This document shows, piece after piece, positions 32,991-46,127 of a stretch of DNA of 64,000 bases. A program made the translations under genes and the position numbers. Location: positions 7,564,001-7,628,000 of the forward strand of contig NC_059539.1 in the NCBI RefSeq assembly GCF_905220415.1, in the 5' to 3' direction. The DNA is from Colias croceus. Taxonomy: Eukaryota > Arthropoda > Insecta > Lepidoptera > Pieridae. The notes below the pieces were generated by a model. It was not told the origin of the DNA and did not search any database. It was given only the letters and a program-made list of their open reading frames with translations. Every line of letters starts with the position of its first letter. The first letter of the stretch is position 1.

Positions 32991-35900
32991 TTCTTTTAAA
33001 ATGCGAACAATTTAATTAATCTCTATATAAGCTAAAATAAGAAAATTTAGAAAAATTGGTCGTTAGAACGCAATGGTCGCTAAATTTTTCAGGTTTCTCA
33101 TTGCACTGAAGTCTGAATTACTGATTACATTAGAGTTTCGATGTCTTCCTGCGTCTTCTTTACGAGTCAGTCTGTCGTCTCTTGTATATTTGGAATCGAC
33201 TCTAGTCTCTAACATATTATTATTAAAGCTCTTCAGATATTTATGAAATTTGTTGCAGAGATTGAGTAGGTTATAGTAACTCTGTTCTCTATATAGTTAT
33301 ACATGTATAAGTATTTAAATAATAACAAATATATTTAAACCGACGAAGAAAAATAATAAAAAGTGAATCTTTCAATTTTAGATGAACATTTTTAAATGTT
33401 ATTAAAAAATGGAAGGTCGTTATGAATATTCGCTCCACTCGCTCGTATGACAATATTGTGACGAAAAAAGTAGCTTATAAAGTTTTTATATAAGCTTTTG
33501 CCTTACCTTAATTTTCACCTCATTAATTTTATTTATATGCTCTCAGGTCAATCCATCGATGTGTCGGAAAAAGTGCGACAACAATTTCTTATTGATTAAA
33601 TCGATGTCGGTCATATATTCGAATTATTTTAATGATATGGCGATTTTTTAAGGTAACACGTAAATGTCACGAGAGCAATTTTAACTTGCATTGATATGAT
33701 ACTCTTTTGAACTGAGGAAGTATGTTAAGAAAATCAAAGGTTAATAAACAAGGCAATTATAAACCATGGAAGAATGTACCTGTAGTTATTCATGTAGGTA
33801 ATTGATAGTATTTCTACGTACGGCTAGTGTCGTTCCTTTTATTTTGTTTATTGTGTTTGTAACTTGTCAACCTCTGAATATCATCGGCATATTGATCCCA
33901 AGACCATAATATAATGTTATGGTCTTTAAATCTTAAACTCCTCTAAAGTGCCGCAAATCACATTTCATTGATGTGTACGTTGTTGGAAACCTTAAAACGT
34001 GGCGTGAAATGGCCAGTTAGTGAGTAATATCATGTTATTTGGAGGCGACGAGGGCGAAGGCGGTCGTGACGATCCGTTCCCAGTGCTCGGGCTCGGTCAC
34101 GAGTCGCTCTGCTGACCCTACCAACTCTGCTTTCCTTCTTAACGATTCGCAATACCAACCGACTCACTCTATACATATCTCTTACGATTTATCTCGATTC
34201 AAACAAACTTATGCAATGTAAAACCTGTGTTACGTAGTTCTGTTTGTAACAGCTGTCGCGTACGATAATAAGATCTTGGATATCTTAATATCTGATATTA
34301 ATGTATATTATAAATTTTACGGAACGTGAATACTTTAGATGAAACTTCGTTGCAAACTTAACTAGGCGCATTAAAGTAATGCTTGCATATTATGCGAATG
34401 CAATTTTATTAACGTTTTAGTGAAGGTGGTCATGCACGCCTGGGAAACTGCAAAATTAGTAATGAACAAGCGTGTAATTTTAGTTCGCACTTGTTGCATA
34501 AAGTAATTGGTTATTGCAGACTCCCGTTTTATTTTAGAGACGTGACATGACGACCTTTGCCATCAGTTGCAAATAATTAAATGAGTAGTTCTCATGTCTT
34601 AATCTGCCAGGTGAGTAAAACGATTGTTTTGCAGGGTTAGGTACTAAGCGTAGGTTAGGTGCGCCGGTTTAATCAGGTAAAACGCATTTTATTGAGTCGT
34701 GTTCTTATACCCCTTTGGTAGGGTATGGAGAACTTTCATACCTATCATTTGTTCAACATCAAGGATCGTTTATCGCTATCGCAGCTAAAAAGCTGTAAAT
34801 ATAATGATTTATGCCTATAATATAATAAATAATAACCCACATTAATGGTGATAAGCTCAATCCTAGTTGAGTGCACAAAGCTCACAGTTAAATAAACTTT
34901 GAGTTGTAAAGTTCGTTTACTATTTATTTTTACAAATTAAATGTGATAGTTGTTGGTAAAATAAACTGCTTCATTACGCTATTCAATACTAAAATAGTAT
35001 CGGAGAACAGTGGAGTTACACCCCTAATATAAAGGCATTTGATTGACGAAAAAAGCTCGTGGAAAAGTTTCAGTTCAGAAATTAAGAGAGAAGAAAGAAT
35101 TTGTATTTATTAATAGATCTAATGCTAATGATCAGAAGATTCAAAGACTTATTTTTGAAAAAAAGTCAAAATGGGGAAAGTTAGCTTGTATATAAGTGCG
35201 TCATACAAATAGGTTAATGTAGAGTTACAAAAGCTATTTCTATCAAAACATTTTCTTGTTGCTTAATCATATTATTGTAAAAAACACAGAACAGTGTAAA
35301 AAATATCAACAAGGTGCAATTAAAATATGTCAATTAAGCGTTAACCAAAAAATTTTAATTATTGCGTGCTGTCAACTCTTTGTGAAACGTCAAACGACAT
35401 TCTTCATTTGTCATGGTTGTAAATAAGAAAGTTTATTGTAAGTAAACGACGAGTCTGTAAAGATTATTAGCTTACAAGCGTTGAATAACAAGTCGCATTC
35501 ACGAGAAGTGTAGACAAGATCGGATGTTTTCTTTACAACCGAGTCGTTTAATGCCAATTACAACATGATTGATAACAGAATATGCATAACTGTTTGTTAG
35601 TAATTATAATGCAAACCTATATTTTAGTCACATATTACTTTGATTTATACAGTGTGCACAAGTGTGTATAATATATCTACATACATTTCTAACGACAAAA
35701 ACAATAGATAACAGATGATTTTTATAAATTTTTCCTTAGGTACCTACCTAATGTAAATTTTTATGATACCATATTTAATGAGTATATGCATCGAATTTAT
35801 AAATGAATCGTGTGAATAAATTAATTCCAATGTCAACATAAAAATGTTTATACATAAAATAGATGACCCAGGACATGACTTCATCACATTCCGATTCTGT

Positions 35901-38900
35901 GTCCCGTAAATTAAGCTCGCATTTGACGCTAATAAAGTACCGTGAGAGACTACTACGAGTCGGCGCCGCAATGCATTTGCGCTTGTATTTTAGATTATCG
36001 TATTATAATTGAGAGACGTTTTAATAAATGCTTGAAGATAATAATAAATCGTTATCATTCTAGGGACATTAAAAACAAATTTTCATCAGTATTTACCTCT
36101 ATTACTGTTACATAATTTACTGAGGCGGCTGATTGCTGGTTGGAAACAAAATCCAATAACACGTTTGAATAATAAATAATATTTTATTATAACAATAGAA
36201 TGTAACGAAAATGAATAATTCAGAGAATGGCCTATGATGATTGGCTGAGACAAAACAAGATTTGCTAACGTTACCTACTTTATTGGAAAGTAGAAGTGAA
36301 AATCGAAAAATGAAAAGCTTCCTTTGCGAGTTACTTTATATTAATTTTACAAAAAGTTTTACAACCTCCAAAATTTCCAAGTTAATGTTTTTTATGTATT
36401 TTCATTTCCATTATTGCACAACCAATCATTTAGAGATAGACATCAGGTAAGTTATAATTATAAACGTGTACAGGTAACACCTATTTACTTAGTTAGCGAT
36501 CTTTCACACAGTAACCGATTCCGAGCACGCCTCTTATATTTTATTATGGAACTCTACCATTATATTATCGCAAAGATCATGTTCCTAAATTACATTTAGA
36601 CTGCTCTTTAGAAATCTGGAAAATGAAAACTATTTGTTTATAAGTTTAATCAAACATATAATTTGGTTGTTAGTCCTCAAAGCTAATGTACCTATTGGAT
36701 CATTTAAATATTTATATTATCCAAAACCAAGGACACCCTCTTTCCTAAATTATCGTCTGGGTGGGTAAGTATGCTAATGATCAGAAGAAGCGTAATAAAT
36801 AAGACATCGCTGTATAATTTCCGAAACAAAATTGCATGTCATTCGAAGGCGGGGTAAAGTCATGCGTAATTATAATTTCATGATTTATATTAACTTTTTC
36901 CGTAATAAACCCCACTTTAATGTGTTTTCCCTGTCGAAAATCGGTGCAGATTGTGCAATTGCAATGTGAATAATTTGAATTTTGCGGTCGGTACCTACCG
37001 TGACGATGGTCATTTTAAGTTTGCGAATTTCAAAATGCTTTTAAGGGGCGTGCGTGATATTTTGGAACTCGATAATGCATTTTTGCAAGCGGTCCGGGCG
37101 CGTTGTTACGCAAGGATGCCCGGAGAACTGGTCCGACCGGCTTCAGATCTGGGCCAGAGCCATCTCTCTGCTAAGATATTACCTACTAATAGATATTGAG
37201 CACCCACCGCTAGCTTCTCGGCCGAGTCGACGCCCAACGTGTTCAATTTGCTTTTATATTTGATTATACGAGCTGCAGCATAGTGCAGCACTTACTTCAA
37301 TTTCCCATATTTGCAATTCATTTCATTTGCGCCTTAGGGTATATGGAATTATTTACAATAATTATTAGACAACACGGAATATAAATACTTATGTTGGTTT
37401 AATTTTTTTTGTACAATTTAGTAATAGTACACCGTAAATGTAATATTAACGGTTTTTCGCTTTCTTTCTCTATTGCTTTATAAAAGTATAATAATAAAAT
37501 TATATTGAAATTGAAATCGTGAAATAAACCTTCATCCAAATAAATCGAAATGGTAAAGCCGGTGATCGGTTGCGCGTGCGTCGGCCACTGCCTATCCGAT
37601 ATTGATTTGTATTATATTACAAAATCAATTGCTCTTATTGTTTATTAAGGTGCGTCTATAGTAACATTCTGAACGGATATAAAATAAATTGATGCAAGGA
37701 TTTAAATACAATATTTAAATATTATAGTGAAACTAAATATACTTATTACTTACATTAACTATTCAGAAAAATGATTCAGTGATATAATGTTTAAAGTGTA
37801 ATATCTAAGAGATTCGATTTAATTTTCAATTATTAATAGTACTGTACTGGCGCCAATTACTATAAGGAATGTCTTGTCGCATATGGTGATGTATGTCCAC
37901 ATACAGTTAGCTTCCTCTCCGATAAATCTAATTTATTGGGAGCTCGTGCAATCATGCGCGTGTAGCCAGTAAACACAGAGTTTATCTCGGTAAATAACTA
38001 GACAGCGGAAGATTCATTAGGCGTCGATCCATGTCGGCTTGCGCTGTAATCGAAGCAATTGTTCTCTTGAGGAAATTCAATTATTAGGCGATGGAGTTGC
38101 AAGAAAATATACGGCCAACCCGCTGCGTCCCAGCGTCGCAGGCAGTCAGAAATAATTGCTCGCGATTTATCTCTTACCTGACTGTAATTAAATACTTTAT
38201 AATTGAATGAACGTTGGCCGGTCGTCGGTCTGATCAATAAATTGTTAACAACACCCTATCGTCCTGCCGTGCGATATTGCGGTTTCGTGCTTCGTGCTTG
38301 TTGTAATTTTGATCGAAATAGGCCGCGAGGGTTGTTGGCTCTCACGCTCTAATAACGAGTGACGTATTGCACAATGACTTTCTGACATTATCTTATTTTA
38401 CATAAAAGAGCCTTTTATTGCAGTCTTATAAAGTTAGTTAGGTAGGTACTTACTATAGTGATACTTGAATTATTAGAATTTTTTTAATTAAATAAAGTTT
38501 TTCACTTATGTAAAGTCACACCTTCTATTTTTATTTATTTTTTAATAAAAGTTATAAGGAATCGAGTATTTTTTCCTAGTGCAATCGGTGTTATATTTGA
38601 TGCTTTATTGCATTTGATACAGTTGCACGATACAGATTTATTCGTACTAGAAAGTGCATTCGTGATCCTCTATAATACACTATAATAACGTTGTACGGAA
38701 CATGCCTTATAAGCTGAAAGCTACTCAATACGACACTACACACGCTGTAACATAAGAGTTCGACAAGCCTCGAGGCAGCATGTAAGCGGTTGGGAATACA
38801 GAAAACGTGCTTCTAACGGTAAATTTATATGTAACGTATTGCGTTAAAATCGTACTACCATATAAATTTTGCGATTGTCTGTTGTCATTAAATATTCCAT

Positions 38901-41900
38901 GAAATAAATCAAAGTGTTATCAGAGTTCGTCGAAGGAGTTACATCGCCGGGGCTACGGGAAATAATTTAGAGGTATCGATAGGCCTGATTATAGAGACAA
39001 AACAGGAACGATGTGTTCGTTTTGCATTTGCTTATCTCGAACAGATACGGATAAACAACCTCATAGACGCAGTTTGTGTTTTTAATTCCCAGAGATATAT
39101 CTCATGTGTTTCTACTTGGTCGCCAATGGTTCCTTGTTCAATTATGCTCAAATTTAGTACCATGGCTTTCATACCCACTATTAAAATAGCATTAGTTTGT
39201 TAAATTATATTGTTATATCTATTGTTATAAGTAGATATTGTATTTTTTGCTGAAATAAATAATTTTGCATTTTCATTTTCAATCGTATTGGTATTAGGCA
39301 AGTTGTTAACAAATATATATCTACTTATAGGCTAGTAGGTAGTAATATTACTTAAAGCAGATGTCCTGAAATTTGTCAGTAAATACCTCTAAATATATTT
39401 TTCTCTTATTCTATAAGTAGGTAGCCTACTCTATTCCTAAAACAATGAACATGAAAAAATATGGGTTGTTTTGAAAAAATCTATCTGTAAGCGATAAGGC
39501 CACCCATTGTAGTTACATCATTAAAATAGACTTTATTCTGTTATAAATGCTCTGTTTTCTGTATTTGCAATAAAGATTATTTATTCATGGAACTAAAAAG
39601 GTAAAAACCTTAACGATAGTTTAATAGATGGGCATTTTATTGTATAATTTGTTTTAATTGTTGTAGTCAGTTTGGAGTAATAGATACCACCTGTGTTACA
39701 ATCGATAATAATTATGATTATACACTTATACAGTCGTTTTAGGTAGTAAAAAGTTTTCAGACATTTGCTAAAAAAGGCGATAGAAAGAAATCGTTAAAGA
39801 TAGGGAAAGATACATATTTATACCAAATTTTAAATTGCAATTGTAGAGCATTGTAGTGCAAAAAAATTGTAGAGCAACCGCAATGAAGTTTTTATACCTA
39901 TTGGATTTCTTTTTACGTGAGGACCTTATACGTTTTGAAAGACTTTCTTTGGATTTAATTTGAAATGCGATTCAAAAAATTCATTTGGAATTGAGTTAGT
40001 TTTCCCTCCTGTTTAATGAAAAAGAAATGTCTTTTTCATGTAATAACTCCATAAATTGAAATACAAAATGGCGGTAGCTGAAAACCTTTAACAATAGATT
40101 TAGTATCACTCTATGCATCATGGGGCAACGTCATAAATTCTTGCATACATCAGAACCGTGAGGTGTCTCAGAAGTTTCGGGTGCCATTTTATCAACGATA
40201 ATAATTACGATGTGCGAATATTGCGGTTCTTTAGATTATACTTTGACAAATCACGACTTTGCAATTCCAATGCAGCAGATTTAATGTATGGGCGGCAGTT
40301 TGCATTCTAACCGCGACCCGGCGGGCAACCTCTTTCCTAATGCATGCTTATTTGAGCTTTTTAACCTTTCATCTATTGTAGGGTTTAAGCATTAGACTAT
40401 AAACATTAAGCTGTTAGTTATAATTGTTATATCCCAGCTAATTGCGTTTACTCACCCACTCGCGTTCAGGAGATGCGGATGATAACGGAGATAAGTAACC
40501 GATAACCTATAAACCTTATAGAAATAAGTAACAATTTCTAAAGCCTGGTACACTTTTATGCTACACAAAGTAGGTTAATTACCCACTTGATGATGAATGT
40601 ATCATCTTTACCGTCATTAAATTGAATTAACATACATATCGTAAACGTATAAGTCGCGTAAAATCACTATATACGTACATATTTCAAAAGACTCATAAAC
40701 CGTTTGAGATAATCACAACAATAGATTTTCATGGCGATAAATTGCATTGACCTGCCAAAATGCAAGTAATTTCGATATACCTACACCTGGCTATATTGAA
40801 CAGCAATTTATTAAGAGCTCTAATCATAAATGTTTTACCATTTTGCGAATTAGTTTGGCACGAAATAAACATAATTATACTGCGCATAGCGATATTAATT
40901 TAACAAAGCATTTTATAAGTACTCGAGATTAACTATTCATTTGCTAATGAATGCAGGTTCGGCGTACCTTTACGGAGTTAATCGTATCTAGATGCAAGTC
41001 GTGTCGCAACGATGAATTTAAGCTTCTTGAATGGGGTCGACTTCAGGCGTCGAGCGGATCGAGAGGGTTATAGAAGGGTTGCGTAATTTAATAGAAGGTC
41101 TCTAGGGGTAAGCTGGCGGGGCGGGGCGGTGAAAGGGCTGGGCGGGGCTTCGTGCGCGGCACCGCCTATTGCATTTCACCACCACGATACAACGCGGCGT
41201 TCCTCGTGCGTCCTACTTCCCTCGACAGGTTCGCTCTTGGTGTTCCATTGTGTGCCAATATCCTCGAACAATGCTCTTGTGAAACACATAGATAAGATTC
41301 ACGTACCGCTCGCCGCGAATCTAGGGTAATTGTAACAATCATCGATGAATAATTTAATCAGATTTTTATATTAGAGTGCTGAATATTAACTATTATATTA
41401 TATTCTATGTTTTACAAAACGATCTACAAATCCATCAAACGTACATATCACAATTAATCGAAGCGAAAATTAACGTTTAATGAGTAATCTAATACCACTA
41501 ATACCTACCAACCATTTTAATAAGAATGTAATTGAAGATAATAACTTTATTAATTGCATAGTATTTTCTTTGCTGTTTCGCGTTGGTATGTTAATCATGC
41601 TATTATAGTAATATTTTCTGCTTAGATTGTCTTAATGCGTCAGACAAACTAATTATTTAGAATTGAATTAATTGAGTACTTACAAGGTATACCTAAATAT
41701 GTGTTTAAAAACTCTACCCTAGATCTATTCAATACTTAATATACTTATGTGTGCAATCTTACAGCTATTTTAGTATAGTAGCTAGGTAAGGTAATTGCGT
41801 TGAAAGGCTTCAATTTGAAACGCGTTTGTGGCTAAATAAGACGTCTTTGCCAAGAAGTAAAGAGGCTACATTACTGCTATTGAAGCCGTAGGGCTTGCGT

Positions 41901-44900
41901 TATGTTTCCCTCCAGTTGATCTATTGTGATTTGAGAAATTATTCCGAAATTTATAAATTTGTCGAAACCAACAAATAAACCATTGTAAGTACATAATTCA
42001 ATACAATTGAAGTCGAAGAAGTAGCTAACCGTTATAATACATTTTAAGATATAGGTAATTAAGGCAAAATTAAAGGATAGTGTAGAGTGTAGACTGTAGA
42101 GTCACGTCATGACGGTATCTCTATTGTTTATAGGTACATTCAAGTTGAGTCACAAGTACGTCACCCCGTTTTAATTACTCTATTAGTTGTTAACCAATAG
42201 TTGTACTTTACTAGGTATCTAATTTAAAATTCAACAACAAGATCTAATTGAACTGGGCGTACCGTAGCACGAGCTGTGCGCCATTCATGTCGTCATATTG
42301 TAGCCGTTATCTGTTGTTCAGCTTTCTGCATACGTTAACAAAAATATGCTTACAGATATATTAGAATTAATAATGTATTACAAGGTAGTATTTTTAGTTT
42401 AGCGTTTATTTTAATGGTTAAATTCGACAAATTCAACCGCCTATTGCAACAATGAGGAAATATTTAATGCGGAATGGATCCATTGAAAAATATATTCTTT
42501 CAAGAGTGTGTTTCTTCTGTTTAAGTGTTTGTATTAAAGAAAATAATTGCAGACATTTTTAAATTCATATCTCTATAGGAGCTCCCAGATCTCATAGGTG
42601 AGTTGAATAGACAAACCCTTAAACTTGTACTTAAATGGTCCACATAACTACATTTAAGAAGCTTTAAAATAAAAAATAAATAAAATAAAATATCCTTTAT
42701 TGAATTATTATGTACATTAATGGACGACTAAGATCCGTTAGACAAAAATAAAATACAAGAATTTTTTATTATTAATCCTGCTATACTTATATAATTCGAA
42801 AGAACTATCATATGAATATTAAATGAGTTACCCAATAACATATTAGTATCATCAATAGGCATGGCGTCTTCAGTGTCACGATGTTCAACATTAGAGCTTA
42901 TATTTTCGCGGCGATGTCACAAATCTCAGAAGGTCAGTGAACCGAAACCCCATTGTTTAGCGTTGCGTCAACGTATCGTCTGCCTCGAGCTACATTGAAT
43001 TGAATTTGTACCATACTATTGTTACAGCTATTGCGTGACTAATTTATTTTATATATAATTATGTTACAATCACTGAAACAATGTTTTGCATATATACAAA
43101 ACAAAGCAATCTATTATGTGCTGCAGTAAACTGGAATGTAAATTGAAAACTTTATAATAATAAATAACTTACAACAGAAGTAGCGCGTTTGATTACCTGT
43201 TATTATAAGATTATCTTTAAAAGATGTTTTAATGGTATAATTTAGTTGTATATTTTAATTGTTTATGGAAATATATTTCAAATATTTAAATCATTATAGA
43301 TTAAAAATAACTTGCCTATTTATGATGGACTGGATTCCAGCAGTGCGTACAAAAAGAAGCAATGTTGATGGTAATTAAGATAGAATGACAATTATTTCAA
43401 AAGCGGTTGTAAATCCTGATTTAAATTGATATGTTTGTACTTTATCATACAATCATCCCAAATAAATTAGTTTCAGATTATTTATCTTGAAATAACTTTA
43501 TGACCTTGTATCGACACGGCGCGACAGTCACCCTCGAACAAAGGCAGTTTATCTCAGGGATTCTTCCTAAATGGATATACTAAATGCTTAAACGAGACGC
43601 ACAATTGGGCACGAAATGACAATAAGAGCAAAGTTCACCATAGTTCAGGACTTGGCAAGAATGCAGGGGCGCAGTCGCGGGGTGAACATTTGCTAGGTGC
43701 TGATACAAACTGTACAAAATCACGATTGTTACTTTATATTGACGTTTCGCAGATAAGCACACTCCGGCTGGTAATCTTTTATTAAGTGTGATTTTATGTT
43801 TTTAACGCTCAAATTACGCAACTCCTTGACCTCCTTAAACAGGGCGATACCATGTGTTATCAATTTTGTAAGTAGCCTTTATAATGTAAATGGTGATAAT
43901 TTAAAGTGACGAAATTTTACACTAAATTACTGTGTAAGCAAATAAAGTTTTACGACTTCGCATTTTTAAATTATTGCAATACAATTGGCACTATAGCACA
44001 CGTTTCTTTACGAATATGAGCGATATGGAGACAATAGGCCCATATGAAGGTGGGGTCAGTGTTGTGTATTGGCGAAAGTGGTAGAATGTATCAAAGTGTT
44101 CATGCATGACCCACAGGTCAGCCGCACACACTCTGACACATGTCAATTAAGGCCTCTCCGCCGCCGGCCCCAGATTGAGAGCTTGAACAAGTTTGTAGAA
44201 AAGCTTCGTAAGAGAGATTGATTCATTACTTCATAAAAGACGGATTGCCAATCTATGAATTATTTATGTTTGCGTTCTGGCTCTATATCCAGTATCCACT
44301 CAAAGGCAATACGCAAACGCTACTAAAATAGTGTTCGTGAGGATCATTATGCTATTTTGATGATAGTTTGATAAAAATAAAAGGTCAAGAGTAATTTACG
44401 GAATGTATGCATTGAAACTGACAATTAGTGTAATACAAATACACGATTAGTGTGCCACAGAATGATATACAGCTGTATCGTTATTTTCCAAGTATGTCTG
44501 GGCAATTTACCGCCTCTGAGATCGATCAGCTCTCATTATTGGGAGAGATCGGACGTGTTCAAACATCGATTTCGTGTCTTTAATATAGCACCTAGGTCTG
44601 ACCTCACGCATCTACGAGGTGTAATATTTAATTAGGTATTGCTTCTAAGTACTTACATCAATTATTATGGGTATCTAATATGGACGTAGTTTATATCTAT
44701 ATTATTAAATAATTTGAACTAAATAGCCTACTTTTTAATTTAAAAGAGTTAGAGTTTAGAACAAAATTATATACGTGGGAATATTATATTTGAGTCTTGA
44801 AATAACAAATTGATTTATTAACACTTGTACAGGGCTATTATTATCGTTGTCACGGTGGCTGAGGTTAGATATCTTATAACAAATGGGTAATAATGTCAAT

Positions 44901-45609
44901 ATAAATTTACCTGCGCTAATCAAAAGCTCATTTATGATGAAATAAAACTTTATGATAGTGGTTTCTTAACTATTTGTCTATGCATTTTACTTTTGAAGAA
45001 TCAGTAATATATCTACTTCTATAACTTTTATTTTGTAATATTTAATACTTTTTGATACATTGTGAACTTCACATATACTAAAAATAATTATAAATTTGTA
45101 TGCTACAAATATTGATTTATGTTATATAATAAAGATCTGCTATTTGTTAATTTCATCTCATTAAATACATTTATTACTGTGTTGTCTGTCAATTAACTAT
45201 ACAATATGTGGGTATATCATGTTACAATGTAAATGTTACATTATAGTAATATGTAAATAAATGATGTAATATCGAATCCCGACCTTGTTAGTTTAAAACC
45301 GACTATTAAATCTTAGCTCAACACTCGGCAGCATTGAAAGCTTTAGATTAAAACATAAATATGCAAATGAACTGATAGTCACTGAAACATATTTCGATAT
45401 CGATAATAATTTAACACTATAATTAAATGAGCCTAGATTATTTCATGATTAATGTGAGAAACTGTTTTAAACAATTGCATATTTTGGATAAAGTTTGAGC
45501 AACTGTGCTATAACATTGTAATTCTTTGGTTACATAATTTTAAAACAGCATTTTGCAGTGGAATGTTTTACTTGGAAACTATAAATAATTGCTAAAATTT
45601 AGTAAGTTT
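32991..45609. other. Gene-poor AT-rich stretch, no supported gene
   Basis: All open frames are short, without recognisable homology or plausible splice structure. Locally GC-richer islands appear at 34040-34130, 37080-37230, 40270-40340, 41100-41230 (with GGGGCGGGGCGG and GGGCGGGGC) and 44110-44180. An A/T-rich LINE-tail-like run lies at 42663-42700. This could be intergenic DNA or a large intron of a gene outside the window. Confidence 0.5.
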
Positions 45610-45617
45610 GTTTGCAA

Positions 45618-46119
45618 TAGTGTTGCCCAAATGCAAGAACAAGACGAGACTTAGCCAGTCTTGGTCTTGGTCTTGCGCCAATACACCTGGTCTTGGTCTT
45701 GGTCTTGGTCTTGCGCCAATACACCTGGTCTTGGTCTTGGTCTTGGTCTTGCGCTCCCAGTCTTGGTCTTGGTCTTGGTCTTGCAGCAAGAGTCTTGCAA
45801 GTCTTGCAAAAAGTTTACTTTAAATCTTAGAAAAACGTATTTCAATTGGAACATTGTGAGCTTGAATTAACATAGCCATGGTAAAGATCAAGCAGATTAA
45901 TAAATAACTGAAGATTTGATAAGAAATTCGAAAATCAAAGTCCTAGCTGCAAGACGCAAGAGTCTTGCAGGCTAAGTCTTGTTCTTGCTCAAGTCTTGCA
46001 CGGTCAGTCTTGGTCTTGGTCTTGCTAAAAATACGCGGTCTTGTTCTTGGTCTTGGTCTTGCAAAAACGCAAGACCAAGACCAAGACTGCAAGACCAAGA
46101 CTGAATTTGGGCAACACTA
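45618..46119. mobile_element. hAT-type MITE, copy 1, with CTTGGT arrays
   Basis: A 502-bp element begins TAGTGTTGCCCAAAT and ends with its exact inverse, flanked by the 8-bp target duplication gtttgcaa (45610-45617, 46120-46127). Eight-base duplications and TAGTGTTG-like ends are hallmarks of the hAT superfamily. Both halves are filled with (C)TTGGT/ACCAAG hexamer arrays, and a perfect hairpin GTCTTGGTCTTGC / GCAAGACCAAGAC lies near the right end (about 46050-46085). There is no transposase; WSWS, LVLV and DQDQ open frames across the arrays are artefacts. Confidence 0.9.
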
Positions 46120-46127
46120 GTTTGCAA

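Noticed and set aside
45592..45870. Open frames of DQDQ, WSWS and LVLV repeats on both strands (also 52160-52458)
   Set aside because: They are translations of CTTGGT hexamer arrays in the MITEs; every frame of a 6-bp repeat without stops is open.
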